DNA of 64,000 nt from Pseudooceanicola spongiae (lineage in GTDB: Bacteria; Pseudomonadota; Alphaproteobacteria; Rhodobacterales; Rhodobacteraceae), in assembly GCF_014899185.1 (NCBI RefSeq), contig NZ_CP045201.1:232501-296500 (forward strand). Direction: 5' to 3'. Under the pieces are notes generated by a model that did no database searches, had not been told where the DNA came from, and saw only the letters and a program-made list of their open reading frames with translations. Made by a program: the position numbers and the translations under genes. Shown here piece by piece: positions 9,907 to 18,211 of the stretch (position 1 is its first letter; the number at the start of each line of letters is the position of its first letter).

Positions 9907-11190
9907 TCAGCCGAAGATCAGTTTCGGCACGAAGAGCGAAATCTGCGGAATATAGGTGATCAGCATCAGCACGATCAGGTTGATCAGCACGAAGGGCCAG
10001 ACGCCGCGGATGATGTCGGCCACCGGCTTGTTCAACGTCGAGGAGGCGACAAAGATATCGAGGCCGAAGGGGGGCGTGATCATCCCCAGACAGACGTTCA
10101 GCGTGACGATCATGCCGAAGTGCACCGGGTCGATCCCGAAGGCCATGGCAACCGGGTAGAGCGGCGGCACCAGCACCAGCAGGGTCGAGTTCGGGTCGAC
10201 GAACATGCCCGCGATGAAGAAGCAGATGTTGACGACGATCAGGAAGGTGATGCGCCCGGCGTCGAGGCTTTGCAGCAGGCTGATGATTTCATTCGGGACC
10301 TGTGCCAGCGTCACGAAGAAGGAAATGAGGCCCCCCATCGCCAGCAGCACGAAGATGATCGCGGTGTTGATCGCGCTTTCTTCGGTGATGCGGAACAGGC
10401 CGGACCAGTTGAGGCTGCGGAACACGACCATCTCGACGATGATCGCATAAAGGACGCTGACGGCGGCGGCCTCGGTCGGGGTGATGACGCCGGAATAGAT
10501 GCCGCCGAGGATGATGACGGGCATGCCGAGGGCCCATTTCGCCTCCCACATGGCGCGCAGGCGGGCGGACCAGCCCATGCGGGGGCCGGGGATCACGCCG
10601 TCGCGCTTGGCCTGAATATGCACGAACAGCGAAAAGGCGATGGCGAGCACGATGCCGACGGCCAAACCCCCGGCGAAGAGCTTGGAAATCGAGGTGCCGG
10701 TGATCCAGCCATAGACGATCAGCGTGATCGAGGGCGGGATCAGCAGTGCGGTTTCGGCTGAGGCGACCAGCAGGCCGAGGCTGAACTTCTCGGAATAGCC
10801 CGCCGCGCGCATCTCAGGATAGACCATGCGGCCAAGGGCGGCGACGGTCGCGGGCGCGGAGCCGGAGACCGAGCCGAACGCCATGCTGCCACCGACAACG
10901 ACATGGCCCATACCGCCACGGGTGTGGCCCAGCAGCGCCTTGATCACGCCGACCAGCTGACGCGCGATCTGGCCAGAGCCCATCAGGTTGGCGGCAAAGA
11001 TAAAGAACGGAATCGCCAGAAGCGTCGTGTGGTCGATGCCACCGACGATCTTCTGCACCACGGCCGCGTCGGGCAATTGCCCCCAGAACACTTGTTTATA
11101 GGCGAGCGCGGGCAGACCCAGCACCAGCAGCATCTCGAATCCGGCGGCCAGCAGGACGACCGCCAGAAGGACGATAAGGGCGACGATCAT
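9907..11190 (-). CDS. dctM: TRAP transporter large permease (DctM type)
   Basis: The 427-residue inner-membrane protein has about 12 hydrophobic segments and the family's GSMAFGSVSGSAPATVAALG-like signature region near residues 98-117. It is the sodium-coupled transport subunit of a tripartite TRAP system. Its start overlaps the small-permease stop by 4 nt (ATGA). TRAP systems carry organic acids and related carboxylates. Because the operon continues with pyrK, pyrD, a carbamoylase and pyrE, orotate, dihydroorotate or carbamoyl-aspartate are the best candidate substrates, though unproven. Confidence 0.9.
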   Translation of the reverse strand: MIVALIVLLAVVLLAAGFEMLLVLGLPALAYKQVFWGQLPDAAVVQKIVGGIDHTTLLAIPFFIFAANLMGSGQIARQLVGVIKALLGHTRGGMGHVVVGGSMAFGSVSGSAPATVAALGRMVYPEMRAAGYSEKFSLGLLVASAETALLIPPSITLIVYGWITGTSISKLFAGGLAVGIVLAIAFSLFVHIQAKRDGVIPGPRMGWSARLRAMWEAKWALGMPVIILGGIYSGVITPTEAAAVSVLYAIIVEMVVFRSLNWSGLFRITEESAINTAIIFVLLAMGGLISFFVTLAQVPNEIISLLQSLDAGRITFLIVVNICFFIAGMFVDPNSTLLVLVPPLYPVAMAFGIDPVHFGMIVTLNVCLGMITPPFGLDIFVASSTLNKPVADIIRGVWPFVLINLIVLMLITYIPQISLFVPKLIFG

Positions 11191-11684
11191 TCGGCGGACT
11201 CCATGGGAACAAAGCGGTCAAAGACGCCAAACAGGCTGAGGCCATAGCGCAGCGCGAGCAGCAGAAAGCCGATGACGGGGGCGAGATAGATCAGCCCCAT
11301 CGGCACATCCAGGGTGGGCGAGCGTTGTCCGCTTTTCAGCACGAACTGCACCAGCTCAAGCGCCAGCCAGGCGATGTAGAGGCTGAAGCACAGCCCCACG
11401 ATGTCGATCAGCCCACCCATCAGGCGCAGAGCGCGCGGCGGCAGGCGATCGCGGAAATTGGTGATCCCGACGTGTTTGCCCCGCTCCAGCGCCAGCCCGA
11501 GGGCGAGGAACACCAGAAACAGGTTCATCAGCCGGACGGCCTCTTCGATCCAGGCGAACTGGCTGGCGAAGGTGCCGCCGATCTCGCGCGTCACGACCGA
11601 GCCGCAATAGAGCAGTACCATGGTCAGGAAGAGAGCGACAAGCACGCTGCGCTCGATCAGTCGCAACAGGTTGAGAGCTTTCAT
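11187..11684 (-). CDS. dctQ: TRAP transporter small permease (DctQ type)
   Basis: The chosen ATG at 11684 gives 165 residues and follows an AAGGAT site; the longer open frame would add a proline-rich leader encoded in the hairpin region. Four hydrophobic segments and a WIEEAVR motif in the second are typical of DctQ. It associates with the large permease in the inner membrane. It is separated from the binding-protein gene by 80 nt containing a hairpin. Confidence 0.87.
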   Translation of the reverse strand: MKALNLLRLIERSVLVALFLTMVLLYCGSVVTREIGGTFASQFAWIEEAVRLMNLFLVFLALGLALERGKHVGITNFRDRLPPRALRLMGGLIDIVGLCFSLYIAWLALELVQFVLKSGQRSPTLDVPMGLIYLAPVIGFLLLALRYGLSLFGVFDRFVPMESAE

Positions 11685-11729
11685 GGGGAGGGGATCCTTC
11701 GGGGGTTTCGGGCCCGGTATGGCAGGGGT

Positions 11730-11755
11730 GGGCCCACCCGGCAAAGGGCGGGCCC
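11730..11755. terminator. Intercistronic hairpin between dctP and dctQ
   Basis: GGGCCCACCC (11730-11739) pairs with GGGCGGGCCC (11746-11755), with one G:U pair and a 6-nt loop. There is no U-tract. Hairpins at this position in transporter operons usually protect or attenuate mRNA so that binding protein exceeds permease. Confidence 0.55.
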
Positions 11756-11764
11756 GGTCGTGGC

Positions 11765-12775
11765 TTACTTCAGGGCGTCGTAGGACTCTTGGTAGATGTC
11801 CAGCAGGGCCTGACCAGCATCGCCGGTTTTCTTGACGTAGGCGTCGGACGCCGGGCCGAACATCACGTCGCGCAGCTCGGTACGTTCTGCGGCATCGGCG
11901 ATGCGGACGTTGGTGCCAGCTTCCTTGATCGTCTCAAGCGCGCTTGCAACGGCAGCGGCCTTATGCGCGGTCAGCTCGGGGATGACTTCGGCGAAGGCGT
12001 CCTTGATGATCTTTTGATCCTTCTCGGGCAGGCTGCTCCAGAAGGTCGGGTTGAACAGGATCACGTCTTCCATCGCGCCGTGGTCGGAGACGACGAGGTT
12101 CTTCTGCACTTCGTAAAATTTCATCGCCTTGATGGTGTCGAGGGGGTTTTCCTCGCCATCGACAACGCCGGTCTGCAGCGAGGTGTAGAGCTCGCCAAAG
12201 GGCAGGGCGATGGCCGAGGCGCCAAGCGCGTTGAACTGTTCGATCAGGATCGAGCTGTCCATGACGCGGAATTTCTGACCTTTGAAATCGGCAAGGGTGT
12301 CGATCGGATCGTTCGAGGTGAACTGCTTCTTGCCGTTCGGCCACAGGTCAATCGCGACCATGCCCTTGTCGGAAAAGCTGTCCAGCAGCGCCTGACCGAA
12401 GGGGCCATCGCGCAGCTCAGCGGCCTTTTCGGCGTCTTCCGGGATCAGGTAGGGGATGTCGAGGATCGACACCAGCGGGTTGAAACCGCCGAGGAAAGCC
12501 GCAGGCGCGACGGTCGCTTCCAGCGTGCCGAGCTGAACGCCTTCGTTCATCTGGCGCTGATCGCCAAGCTGACCTTGCGGGAAGATCTGGAATTCGACCT
12601 CGCCGCCGGTGCGTTCCTTGACCAGCTCGCCGACCTTCTCGAGAAAGATGTGGCGGCTTTGCTGTGTGCTTTCGAGGTGGCCGATTTTCGCAACGTAGTC
12701 TGCCGCCATGCCGGGCACGGCAGCGCCGACGAGGCCCATGGCAGTCAGCGCGGCGAGGATGAAGTTGGATTTCAT
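11765..12775 (-). CDS. dctP: TRAP transporter substrate-binding protein (DctP type)
   Basis: The 336-residue periplasmic protein has a Sec signal peptide ending near AVPGMAA (residue 25). It carries the DctP-family region KGQKFRVMDSSILIEQFNALG, whose arginine normally salt-bridges the carboxylate of the ligand, and LQTGVVDGEENPL. An AGGGA site precedes the ATG. This is the first gene of the operon TRAP-pyrKD-M20-pyrE. It is preceded by a motif shared with the ABC-uridine phosphorylase operon. The conserved carboxylate-binding arginine fits an orotate-like acid. Confidence 0.92.
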   Translation of the reverse strand: MKSNFILAALTAMGLVGAAVPGMAADYVAKIGHLESTQQSRHIFLEKVGELVKERTGGEVEFQIFPQGQLGDQRQMNEGVQLGTLEATVAPAAFLGGFNPLVSILDIPYLIPEDAEKAAELRDGPFGQALLDSFSDKGMVAIDLWPNGKKQFTSNDPIDTLADFKGQKFRVMDSSILIEQFNALGASAIALPFGELYTSLQTGVVDGEENPLDTIKAMKFYEVQKNLVVSDHGAMEDVILFNPTFWSSLPEKDQKIIKDAFAEVIPELTAHKAAAVASALETIKEAGTNVRIADAAERTELRDVMFGPASDAYVKKTGDAGQALLDIYQESYDALK

Positions 12776-12847
12776 GAAATGCTCCCTGAGTCACTTTTTT
12801 GCTTGAGATGGGAGTAAAGTTTCCTGCCGACGCGTCAGGGTCAATGA

Positions 12848-12867
12848 AATAATCTCAAAAATGAGAC
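12848..12867 (-). promoter_or_regulatory. Candidate operator of the TRAP-pyr operon
   Basis: Read on the minus strand, the 20-nt GTCTCATTTTTGAGATTATT includes the dyad TCTCA-N4-TGAGA (12853-12866). It ends 72 nt before the dctP ATG. Thirteen of the 20 positions match the motif at 14097-14116, which lies 71 nt before the next operon's start codon. The XRE regulator encoded between the two sites is the obvious candidate ligand. Confidence 0.55.
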
Positions 12868-12927
12868 ATTTGGTAAAAATGCCGAGCGTGCGTGGGCGTT
12901 GCGCTGATTATTTGTGCGCAAGTGACA

Positions 12928-13809
12928 TCAGGAAATGCCGTGCCGCGCAATCAGCGACTCGACGTGCTGCGCCGCCTCCATCCCCTTGAGCGAGGTGGCC
13001 CAGAGACGCTGCGCGATCTCTTCGTGCAGCTCCAGAGCTTCGGGGGCCGCGGTGATCAGGCCGACGCCGACGCGGATGTTGGGGTTATGGCCGAGGCGGA
13101 AGGGGCTGATCGTCAGCGTCGACTGCGCCCCCTTGCGGATGATCTGGAACGAGGTCGAAGGGATGGGTTCGCGCGCCACGCCGATCTGGATGCCGATGTC
13201 GGGCGCCCGCAGCATCGCGGCGATGTGCTGCACCTCGGCCAGCGCCATGCGACGGCGCTGGGACCGCGTCTCGGCGTCGAGATCCATGTGCCCCTCAAGG
13301 CCGTCGCGCAGGAACTTTTCAAGGTCGGAGTCGGAGATGATCGAGGCCAGCAAGGGCCTGCGCTGCGCGAACCTGGCTTTGCGTTTTGCCAATATAGACA
13401 GGACCATGTCGACATCTTTCGAGGGCGCGCCGCCGGTTGATTCCCGCAGGACATCTGCCAGAACGATGTCGTATTGCCCGGTCGTTACGAGGTAGGAAAT
13501 CGGGCTGAACAGACCGATGATCTGCTCGCTGTCTTCCTCCAATTGGCGCATCCGCTCAAAAAAGCTGATGGCGTTCGAGACATATTCGATGCCGACGCCC
13601 AGCAGGGTGGGCAGGGAAACGTGCAGCTCTTCCGCGATGGCGGTCAGCATTTCGATCTTGGCAATCTCGCCCTTTTCGGCGCGGTAAAGCGCGGCGCGGG
13701 AAATGTTGAGCCGCTTGGCGAGGTCCTCAGGGGACAACGCGCGCCCCAGCCGATGCGCGCGCAGCCGGGCACCAACCTCGACAAAATTCACTTTACTGTC
13801 CTGCGTCAC
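12928..13809 (-). CDS. XRE-family transcriptional regulator
   Basis: The 293-residue protein starts with a helix-turn-helix of the Cro/CI type (about residues 10-65, core SPEDLAKRLNISRAALYRAE). A roughly 220-residue C-terminal region lacks a motif I can name and presumably senses a ligand or forms a dimer. It is transcribed toward the TRAP-pyr operon and away from the ABC operon. It lies between two copies of a shared motif, so it probably controls both transport operons. There is no membrane segment or catalytic motif. Repressor versus activator cannot be told. Confidence 0.85.
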   Translation of the reverse strand: MTQDSKVNFVEVGARLRAHRLGRALSPEDLAKRLNISRAALYRAEKGEIAKIEMLTAIAEELHVSLPTLLGVGIEYVSNAISFFERMRQLEEDSEQIIGLFSPISYLVTTGQYDIVLADVLRESTGGAPSKDVDMVLSILAKRKARFAQRRPLLASIISDSDLEKFLRDGLEGHMDLDAETRSQRRRMALAEVQHIAAMLRAPDIGIQIGVAREPIPSTSFQIIRKGAQSTLTISPFRLGHNPNIRVGVGLITAAPEALELHEEIAQRLWATSLKGMEAAQHVESLIARHGIS

Positions 13810-14187
13810 CGCAACCTCTTTCTGCGCTCAACCCGTCCCTGCAACCCGTGGAATGCGGCTCTCTGCCGATGGTTGTGGCGTTGCTGCGTCATTCGCCTTG
13901 TCTCAGGATTGATCCAACCATGTGGCACGTAGGATCGCAATGCGTCTGCAAGCGCAGGCTGAGTTCATGATTCCTGTTTTCCACTGGTTTTCAGAAATTT
14001 ATGTAGGAATATGGGCGATAATTTTTTGATCCGCGCGACGGAGTTGCGGAAAAACTGAGCAATTTTAACAAAATAATTTCAAAAAATCCGAACTCTGTCT
14101 AAGATTTGAGAATCTGGGCTTGCCGCCCACCCCATGAGTCCGCAAGGCAATGGGGATTTCAAAAGTCCGAGAAGAAAGGACAGAGCC
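13810..14187. other. Divergent intergenic region (XRE regulator / ABC operon)
   Basis: This is a 378-nt AT-enriched region holding the promoters of the regulator (leftward) and the nucleoside ABC operon (rightward). It contains the motif at 14097-14116 and a nearby AT-rich stretch (14071-14086) resembling the left flank of the site before dctP. No gene or tRNA is visible. Confidence 0.6.
14097..14116 (+). promoter_or_regulatory. Candidate operator of the ABC-uridine phosphorylase operon
   Basis: GTCTAAGATTTGAGAATCTG contains the dyad AGATT-TGAG-AATCT (14102-14115). It shares GTCTnAnnTTTGAGAnTnT with the site upstream of dctP. It ends 71 nt before the GTG start at 14188, against 72 nt for dctP. 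TTGAGA could also serve as a -35 element in both; the two readings are compatible. Confidence 0.55.
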
Positions 14188-14934
14188 GTGATCAGCGTTT
14201 CCGGTCTGAGCAAGAGCTTCAAAATGGAAGGCGGCAACAGCGTACTGGCGCTGTCGCCCATGGACCACCACATCCCCGAAGGTGCTTTCGTGTCGATCGT
14301 GGGGCCATCGGGCTGTGGCAAATCCACCTTCCTGCGGCTGGTTGCCGGGCTGGAGGACGCCTCGGGTGGCACCATCGACCTCGCGACCGGCGCGATCCGT
14401 CGCCCCGTCGGCTTCGTGTTTCAGGACGCGGTGCTGCTGCCGTGGAAATCGGTGCGCGACAATATCCGCTTTCCCCTCGACACCTCTGGCGTCAAGCGCG
14501 CCGCCGGCAATGCCCGCGTGCAGGAGCTGATCGACCTCGTCGGGCTGACAGGGTTCGAGGATGCGCTGCCCAAGCAGCTGTCGGGCGGCATGCGCCAGCG
14601 CGCCGCGATTGCCCGCGCTTTGGCTGATGATCCGCCGATCCTGCTGATGGACGAGCCGTTTTCGGCCGTCGATCTGCTGACCCGGGAGACGCTGAACGAC
14701 GAGCTGCTGAAGATCTGGCAGCAGACCGGCAAGACGATCCTGCTGGTCACCCACTCGGTCGAGGAAGCCGCCTATCTCGGCAGCGAAATCATGGTGATGT
14801 CGCCGCGCCCGGGCCGCCTGAAAAAGACCTATTCCGTCGATCTGCCCTATCCGCGCACGCCTGACACCAAGGCGCTGCCGGGCTATCACGCGCTGGTGTC
14901 GGATCTGCGCCGCGATCTGCGGGACACCGAGTGA
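14188..14934 (+). CDS. ABC transporter ATP-binding protein
   Basis: From GTG 14188, seven bases after AAAGGA, the product has 248 residues; the upstream ATG at 14134 has no ribosome-binding site. It has Walker A GPSGCGKST, Q-loop VFQDAVLLPW, signature LSGGMRQRAAIARAL, Walker B ILLMDEPFSAVD and switch THSVEEA, all intact. This is the SsuB/TauB/NMT1-type importer class. It energises the two permeases encoded downstream. The following permease gene starts in its stop codon (TGATG). Confidence 0.93.
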   Translation: MISVSGLSKSFKMEGGNSVLALSPMDHHIPEGAFVSIVGPSGCGKSTFLRLVAGLEDASGGTIDLATGAIRRPVGFVFQDAVLLPWKSVRDNIRFPLDTSGVKRAAGNARVQELIDLVGLTGFEDALPKQLSGGMRQRAAIARALADDPPILLMDEPFSAVDLLTRETLNDELLKIWQQTGKTILLVTHSVEEAAYLGSEIMVMSPRPGRLKKTYSVDLPYPRTPDTKALPGYHALVSDLRRDLRDTE

Positions 14935-15701
14935 TGCTGCGCGTCCTTCGCCCGATGGCCGAATATGGTGTGGCGCTGCTGCTGCTGATCGCGGCCTGGT
15001 GGTACGCCAGCGGCCCGATGGAGATGCCGCGCTATCTGCTGCCCTCGCCGCAGGCGACGATGGCCACGCTCTGGAGCATGCTGCTGAGCGGCGAGCTGTT
15101 GCCGCACCTCTGGTTCACCCTGCGCAACATCCTGCTGGGCCTCGCCATTGGCGCGGGCACCGGGATCGTCGGGGCCTATGCGCTGTATAAGCTGCCGCGG
15201 CTTGCGACGCTGCTGGATGGTCCGCTGGTGGTCTTTCAAACAGCGCCGAAGATCGCGCTGGCGCCGCTGTTCGTGGTCTGGTTCGGGCTGGGGCTGACGG
15301 CCAAGCTGGTGCTGATCTTCTCGCTGGTGTTCTTTCCGGTGCTGGTCGGCGCGCTGGCGGGGTTTCGCGGCATCGACAGCCGCATGCACGACATAGCCAA
15401 GCTGTTGAAGCTGAACCCGTTTCAGCGGTTCTGGCGGATCGACATGATGGCGGCGCTGCCGGGTATCTTTGTCGGGCTGAAGATCGGGGCAGTGCAGGCG
15501 CTGGTCGGGGCGGTGCTGGCCGAATGGATCTCGGGCAGTGACGGCTTGGGCTATCTGATGACCTACGCCGGGGCGACCTACAAGACGCCGCTGCTGTTCG
15601 GGGCGGTGCTGCTGACCTCGACGCTGGGCATCGTGCTGCATGCCGCCCTGACGATCCTTGAGAGCCGGTTGCTGGCGTGGAAGGTGCAGGATGGCCGATA
15701 A
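14934..15701 (+). CDS. ABC transporter permease (first of two)
   Basis: This is a 255-residue inner-membrane protein of the SsuC/TauC (BPD_transp_1) family, with about six hydrophobic segments and the EAA-loop region near DIAKLLKLNPFQRFWRIDM. The ATG at 14934 overlaps the ATPase stop. It probably pairs with the second permease of this operon (17468-18211), since there is only one ATPase and one binding protein. The next gene, uridine phosphorylase, overlaps its end by 11 nt. Confidence 0.9.
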   Translation: MLRVLRPMAEYGVALLLLIAAWWYASGPMEMPRYLLPSPQATMATLWSMLLSGELLPHLWFTLRNILLGLAIGAGTGIVGAYALYKLPRLATLLDGPLVVFQTAPKIALAPLFVVWFGLGLTAKLVLIFSLVFFPVLVGALAGFRGIDSRMHDIAKLLKLNPFQRFWRIDMMAALPGIFVGLKIGAVQALVGAVLAEWISGSDGLGYLMTYAGATYKTPLLFGAVLLTSTLGIVLHAALTILESRLLAWKVQDGR

Positions 15702-16455
15702 ACCAACAGCGCGCCTGCCGTTCAAGGACGGCCGCCCGCCGCATCTGCCCTGTGGGCCGGGGGATGTCGCCGCCGATGTCCTGCTGCCGGGCGATCCCGA
15801 CCGCGTGGCGCTGTTGCGCGACATGCTGAGCGACGTGCAGGATTTCGGGCGCAAGCGCGAGTTTGCGCTGATCACCGGGCGCTACAAGGGCCAGCCGCTG
15901 ACGATCTGCTCCGGTGGTATCGGCGGCCCCTCGACCGAGATCGCACTGGTCGAGCTGGCCTATCTTGGCGCGCGCCGCGTCATCCGGATCGGCGGCATGT
16001 CGGCGTTGGTGCCCCAGATCGCGACGGGCAGCTACCTTGTGCCCGACGCGGCCATCGGCATGACCGGTGTCGGCGCGCTTTATACGGGGCAGGGGTTCGC
16101 AGCCGAGGCCGACGCCGACCTCGCCCAAGGCCTGCGCGACGCCGCGCAAGATCTTGGGCTGACGGCGCATCGCGGCACCGTTGCCTCGACCGACAGCTAC
16201 TACCTCGGGCAGGACCGCCCCTTGCCCGACGGGACCGAGGCCGCCTTTCTCGACGGCTTCGCACAGGCCGGGGCCGTCGGCGTCGAGATGGAGAGCCAGG
16301 TCGTGCTCTCCGTCGCCCGTGCCCTTGGGCTGCAGGCCGCCTGCCTGCTGGGCGTGCACGGCAACCGCGCCACCAACGACTGGCTGGTCGACTATGAAAC
16401 CACTCAGCGCAACCTGCTGCATATCGCGGGTCGCGCCCTTTTCCGCCAACAATAA
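15691..16455 (+). CDS. udp: Uridine phosphorylase
   Basis: This 254-residue protein of nucleoside phosphorylase family NP-I starts at ATG 15691, inside the end of the permease gene. It has the phosphate-binding motif LLPGDPDRV near residues 31-39, GGIGGPS, and the purine/pyrimidine site segment with GQDR. That matches the QxR pair of uridine phosphorylases, which binds the uracil ring, rather than a purine enzyme. MESQ provides the ribose-binding glutamate. It splits uridine (possibly other pyrimidine nucleosides) into base and ribose-1-phosphate. Being embedded in an ABC operon with deoB points to imported nucleosides. Confidence 0.85.
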   Translation: MADKPTARLPFKDGRPPHLPCGPGDVAADVLLPGDPDRVALLRDMLSDVQDFGRKREFALITGRYKGQPLTICSGGIGGPSTEIALVELAYLGARRVIRIGGMSALVPQIATGSYLVPDAAIGMTGVGALYTGQGFAAEADADLAQGLRDAAQDLGLTAHRGTVASTDSYYLGQDRPLPDGTEAAFLDGFAQAGAVGVEMESQVVLSVARALGLQAACLLGVHGNRATNDWLVDYETTQRNLLHIAGRALFRQQ

Positions 16456-16474
16456 ACCCCAACAGGAGTATCCA

Positions 16475-17464
16475 ATGTCCAACGTTTTCAAAGGAACCGT
16501 CGCCGCGCTGGCTCTGCTGGCCGCTGCCCCCGCCGCCTTTGCCACCGACAAAGTGACCATGCAGATCGACGGCGCGGCCGTGCCGTTCTATGCACCGCTC
16601 TATGCCGGTGTCGAGCAGGGCTTCTTCGCCGATCAGGATATCGAGGTTGAGTTCATCTATGCCGGGGCATCCGACATCCTGACCAACATCGCTGCCGGCA
16701 ACGTCCAGTTCGGCTTTCCCAACGGGGATGCGGTTGTTGCGGCTGTCGCCAACGGCCTGCCGGTCAAGGTCGTGCACACCACCTATCAGCGCGGCATCGG
16801 CGCGCTTCTGGCCAAAGCCGACAGTGGCATCGAAACCTATGCCGATCTGAAGGGCAAGACCGTCGCCGTCTCCTCGCTCGGCAGCCCGAACTATCTGCAA
16901 CTGCAGGTCGGCCTGAAGAAAGCCGGTCTGACCCTTGATGACATCAAGCTGGAGGTCGTGTCGACCGGGGCCATCGTGCAGGCGCTGCAAAGCGATCAGG
17001 TCGATGCGATCGTGTTTTCGGAACTGCGCAAGTACAACCTTGAAGGCGCAGGCGTTCCGGTCACGATGATCCTGTCGAACGACTTCCTGCCCTCCTTCGG
17101 CAATGTCGTCGTCACCTCGGACAAGCTGCTGGCCAGCGATCCCGATCTGGTCAAGCGCTTCACCAACGCCGTCACCGCGTCTTATGAGTGGGTGATCGAC
17201 GGCCATGTCGCCGATGCGCTGGACATCTCGTTCGAGAAATACACCCCCACCTGGATCGACCAGAAAGCCCTGCTGACCACCGCGTTCGAGAACAGCTTCG
17301 TCGCCTCGGTCTGGCAGAGTGATCTGACCAAGGAAAAAGGCCTCGGCGCGGCGGATATGGATGCATGGCAGGCCAATGCCGATACGCTGAAGGAATACGG
17401 CGTCATCGACGTGGCCCCCAAAGCCACCGATTTCGTGGTCGATCCCTCCGACATCGGCAAATAA
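16475..17464 (+). CDS. NMT1/THI5-like ABC substrate-binding protein
   Basis: The ATG at 16475 follows AGGAG and gives 329 residues with a Sec signal peptide (cleavage near AAFA-TDK). The fold is the NMT1/THI5 type: an N-terminal lobe with FYAPLYAGVEQGFFADQDIE and DLKGKTVAV. These proteins bind pyrimidine-related molecules (thiamine precursors), taurine, nitrate or sulfonates. The operon partners (uridine phosphorylase, phosphopentomutase) suggest a pyrimidine nucleoside ligand, which is an inference. Confidence 0.87.
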   Translation: MSNVFKGTVAALALLAAAPAAFATDKVTMQIDGAAVPFYAPLYAGVEQGFFADQDIEVEFIYAGASDILTNIAAGNVQFGFPNGDAVVAAVANGLPVKVVHTTYQRGIGALLAKADSGIETYADLKGKTVAVSSLGSPNYLQLQVGLKKAGLTLDDIKLEVVSTGAIVQALQSDQVDAIVFSELRKYNLEGAGVPVTMILSNDFLPSFGNVVVTSDKLLASDPDLVKRFTNAVTASYEWVIDGHVADALDISFEKYTPTWIDQKALLTTAFENSFVASVWQSDLTKEKGLGAADMDAWQANADTLKEYGVIDVAPKATDFVVDPSDIGK

Positions 17465-17467
17465 GCC

Positions 17468-18211
17468 ATGTTGAAACGCGGACTTGCGGGCCTTCTTCTC
17501 ATCACCGTCCTTTGGGGCGGTGGTGTGCTGCTCTTTGATGTGCCGGAGTATCTCTTGCCCGGGCCTTTGACGGTCCTGTCGCGGCTGGCGTTCCTGAACG
17601 CCAATGCCGGGTTGATGGGCCATGTTCAGGTCACCCTGATCGAGATCTTCTGGGGCTTCCTTGTCGGGCTGCTGGCGGGGGTGATGACGGCTGTCGTCTT
17701 CGTCCGCCTGCCGATCACGGAACGGCTCGCAACTCCGCTGATCCTGCTGCTGCAGACGGCCCCGAAAATCGCCATCGCGCCGCTGCTTCTGCTGTGGCTC
17801 GGGTTGGGGCCGGCGCCCAAGATCGTGCTGATCGCCATCGTGACGTTCTTTCCGGTGATGACCGGCATGGTCTCGGGGCTGCGCTTCGTCAACAAGAGCT
17901 ACCTTGATCTGGCGCAGGTGCTGAAGCTCAGCCCCTGGCAGCGGTTCGTGCATATCGAGCTGCCGGCCGCCCTGCCGACCGTCTTTGCCGGGGCCACCGT
18001 GGCCACGACGCTGGCCATGACGGCGGCGGTGATCGGAGAGCTGATGGGCGCCAACAAGGGCCTCGGCTATCTGCTGTCGGCGGGGCAGGAGAACGCCGAT
18101 ACCGCTTCTGTCATCGGCATCGTGCTGGTGCTGTCGCTGATGGGCTGGCTGTTCTACGAGGTGTTCGAGGCCCTGCGCCGCCGCATGGAGTCGCGGTTCT
18201 CGGATGTCTGA
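17468..18211 (+). CDS. ABC transporter permease (second of two)
   Basis: This is a 247-residue BPD_transp_1 permease with about six membrane segments and an EAA-like loop near DLAQVLKLSPWQRFVHIEL. It starts 3 nt after the binding-protein gene and overlaps deoB by 8 nt. It resembles the first permease of the operon in length and EAA loop, suggesting duplication into a heterodimeric channel. Confidence 0.9.
   Translation: MLKRGLAGLLLITVLWGGGVLLFDVPEYLLPGPLTVLSRLAFLNANAGLMGHVQVTLIEIFWGFLVGLLAGVMTAVVFVRLPITERLATPLILLLQTAPKIAIAPLLLLWLGLGPAPKIVLIAIVTFFPVMTGMVSGLRFVNKSYLDLAQVLKLSPWQRFVHIELPAALPTVFAGATVATTLAMTAAVIGELMGANKGLGYLLSAGQENADTASVIGIVLVLSLMGWLFYEVFEALRRRMESRFSDV

Noticed and set aside
16181..16474. 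Longer start for the NMT1-type binding protein
   Set aside because: The extension is an out-of-frame reading of the uridine phosphorylase gene. ATG 16475 has AGGAG and a signal peptide.
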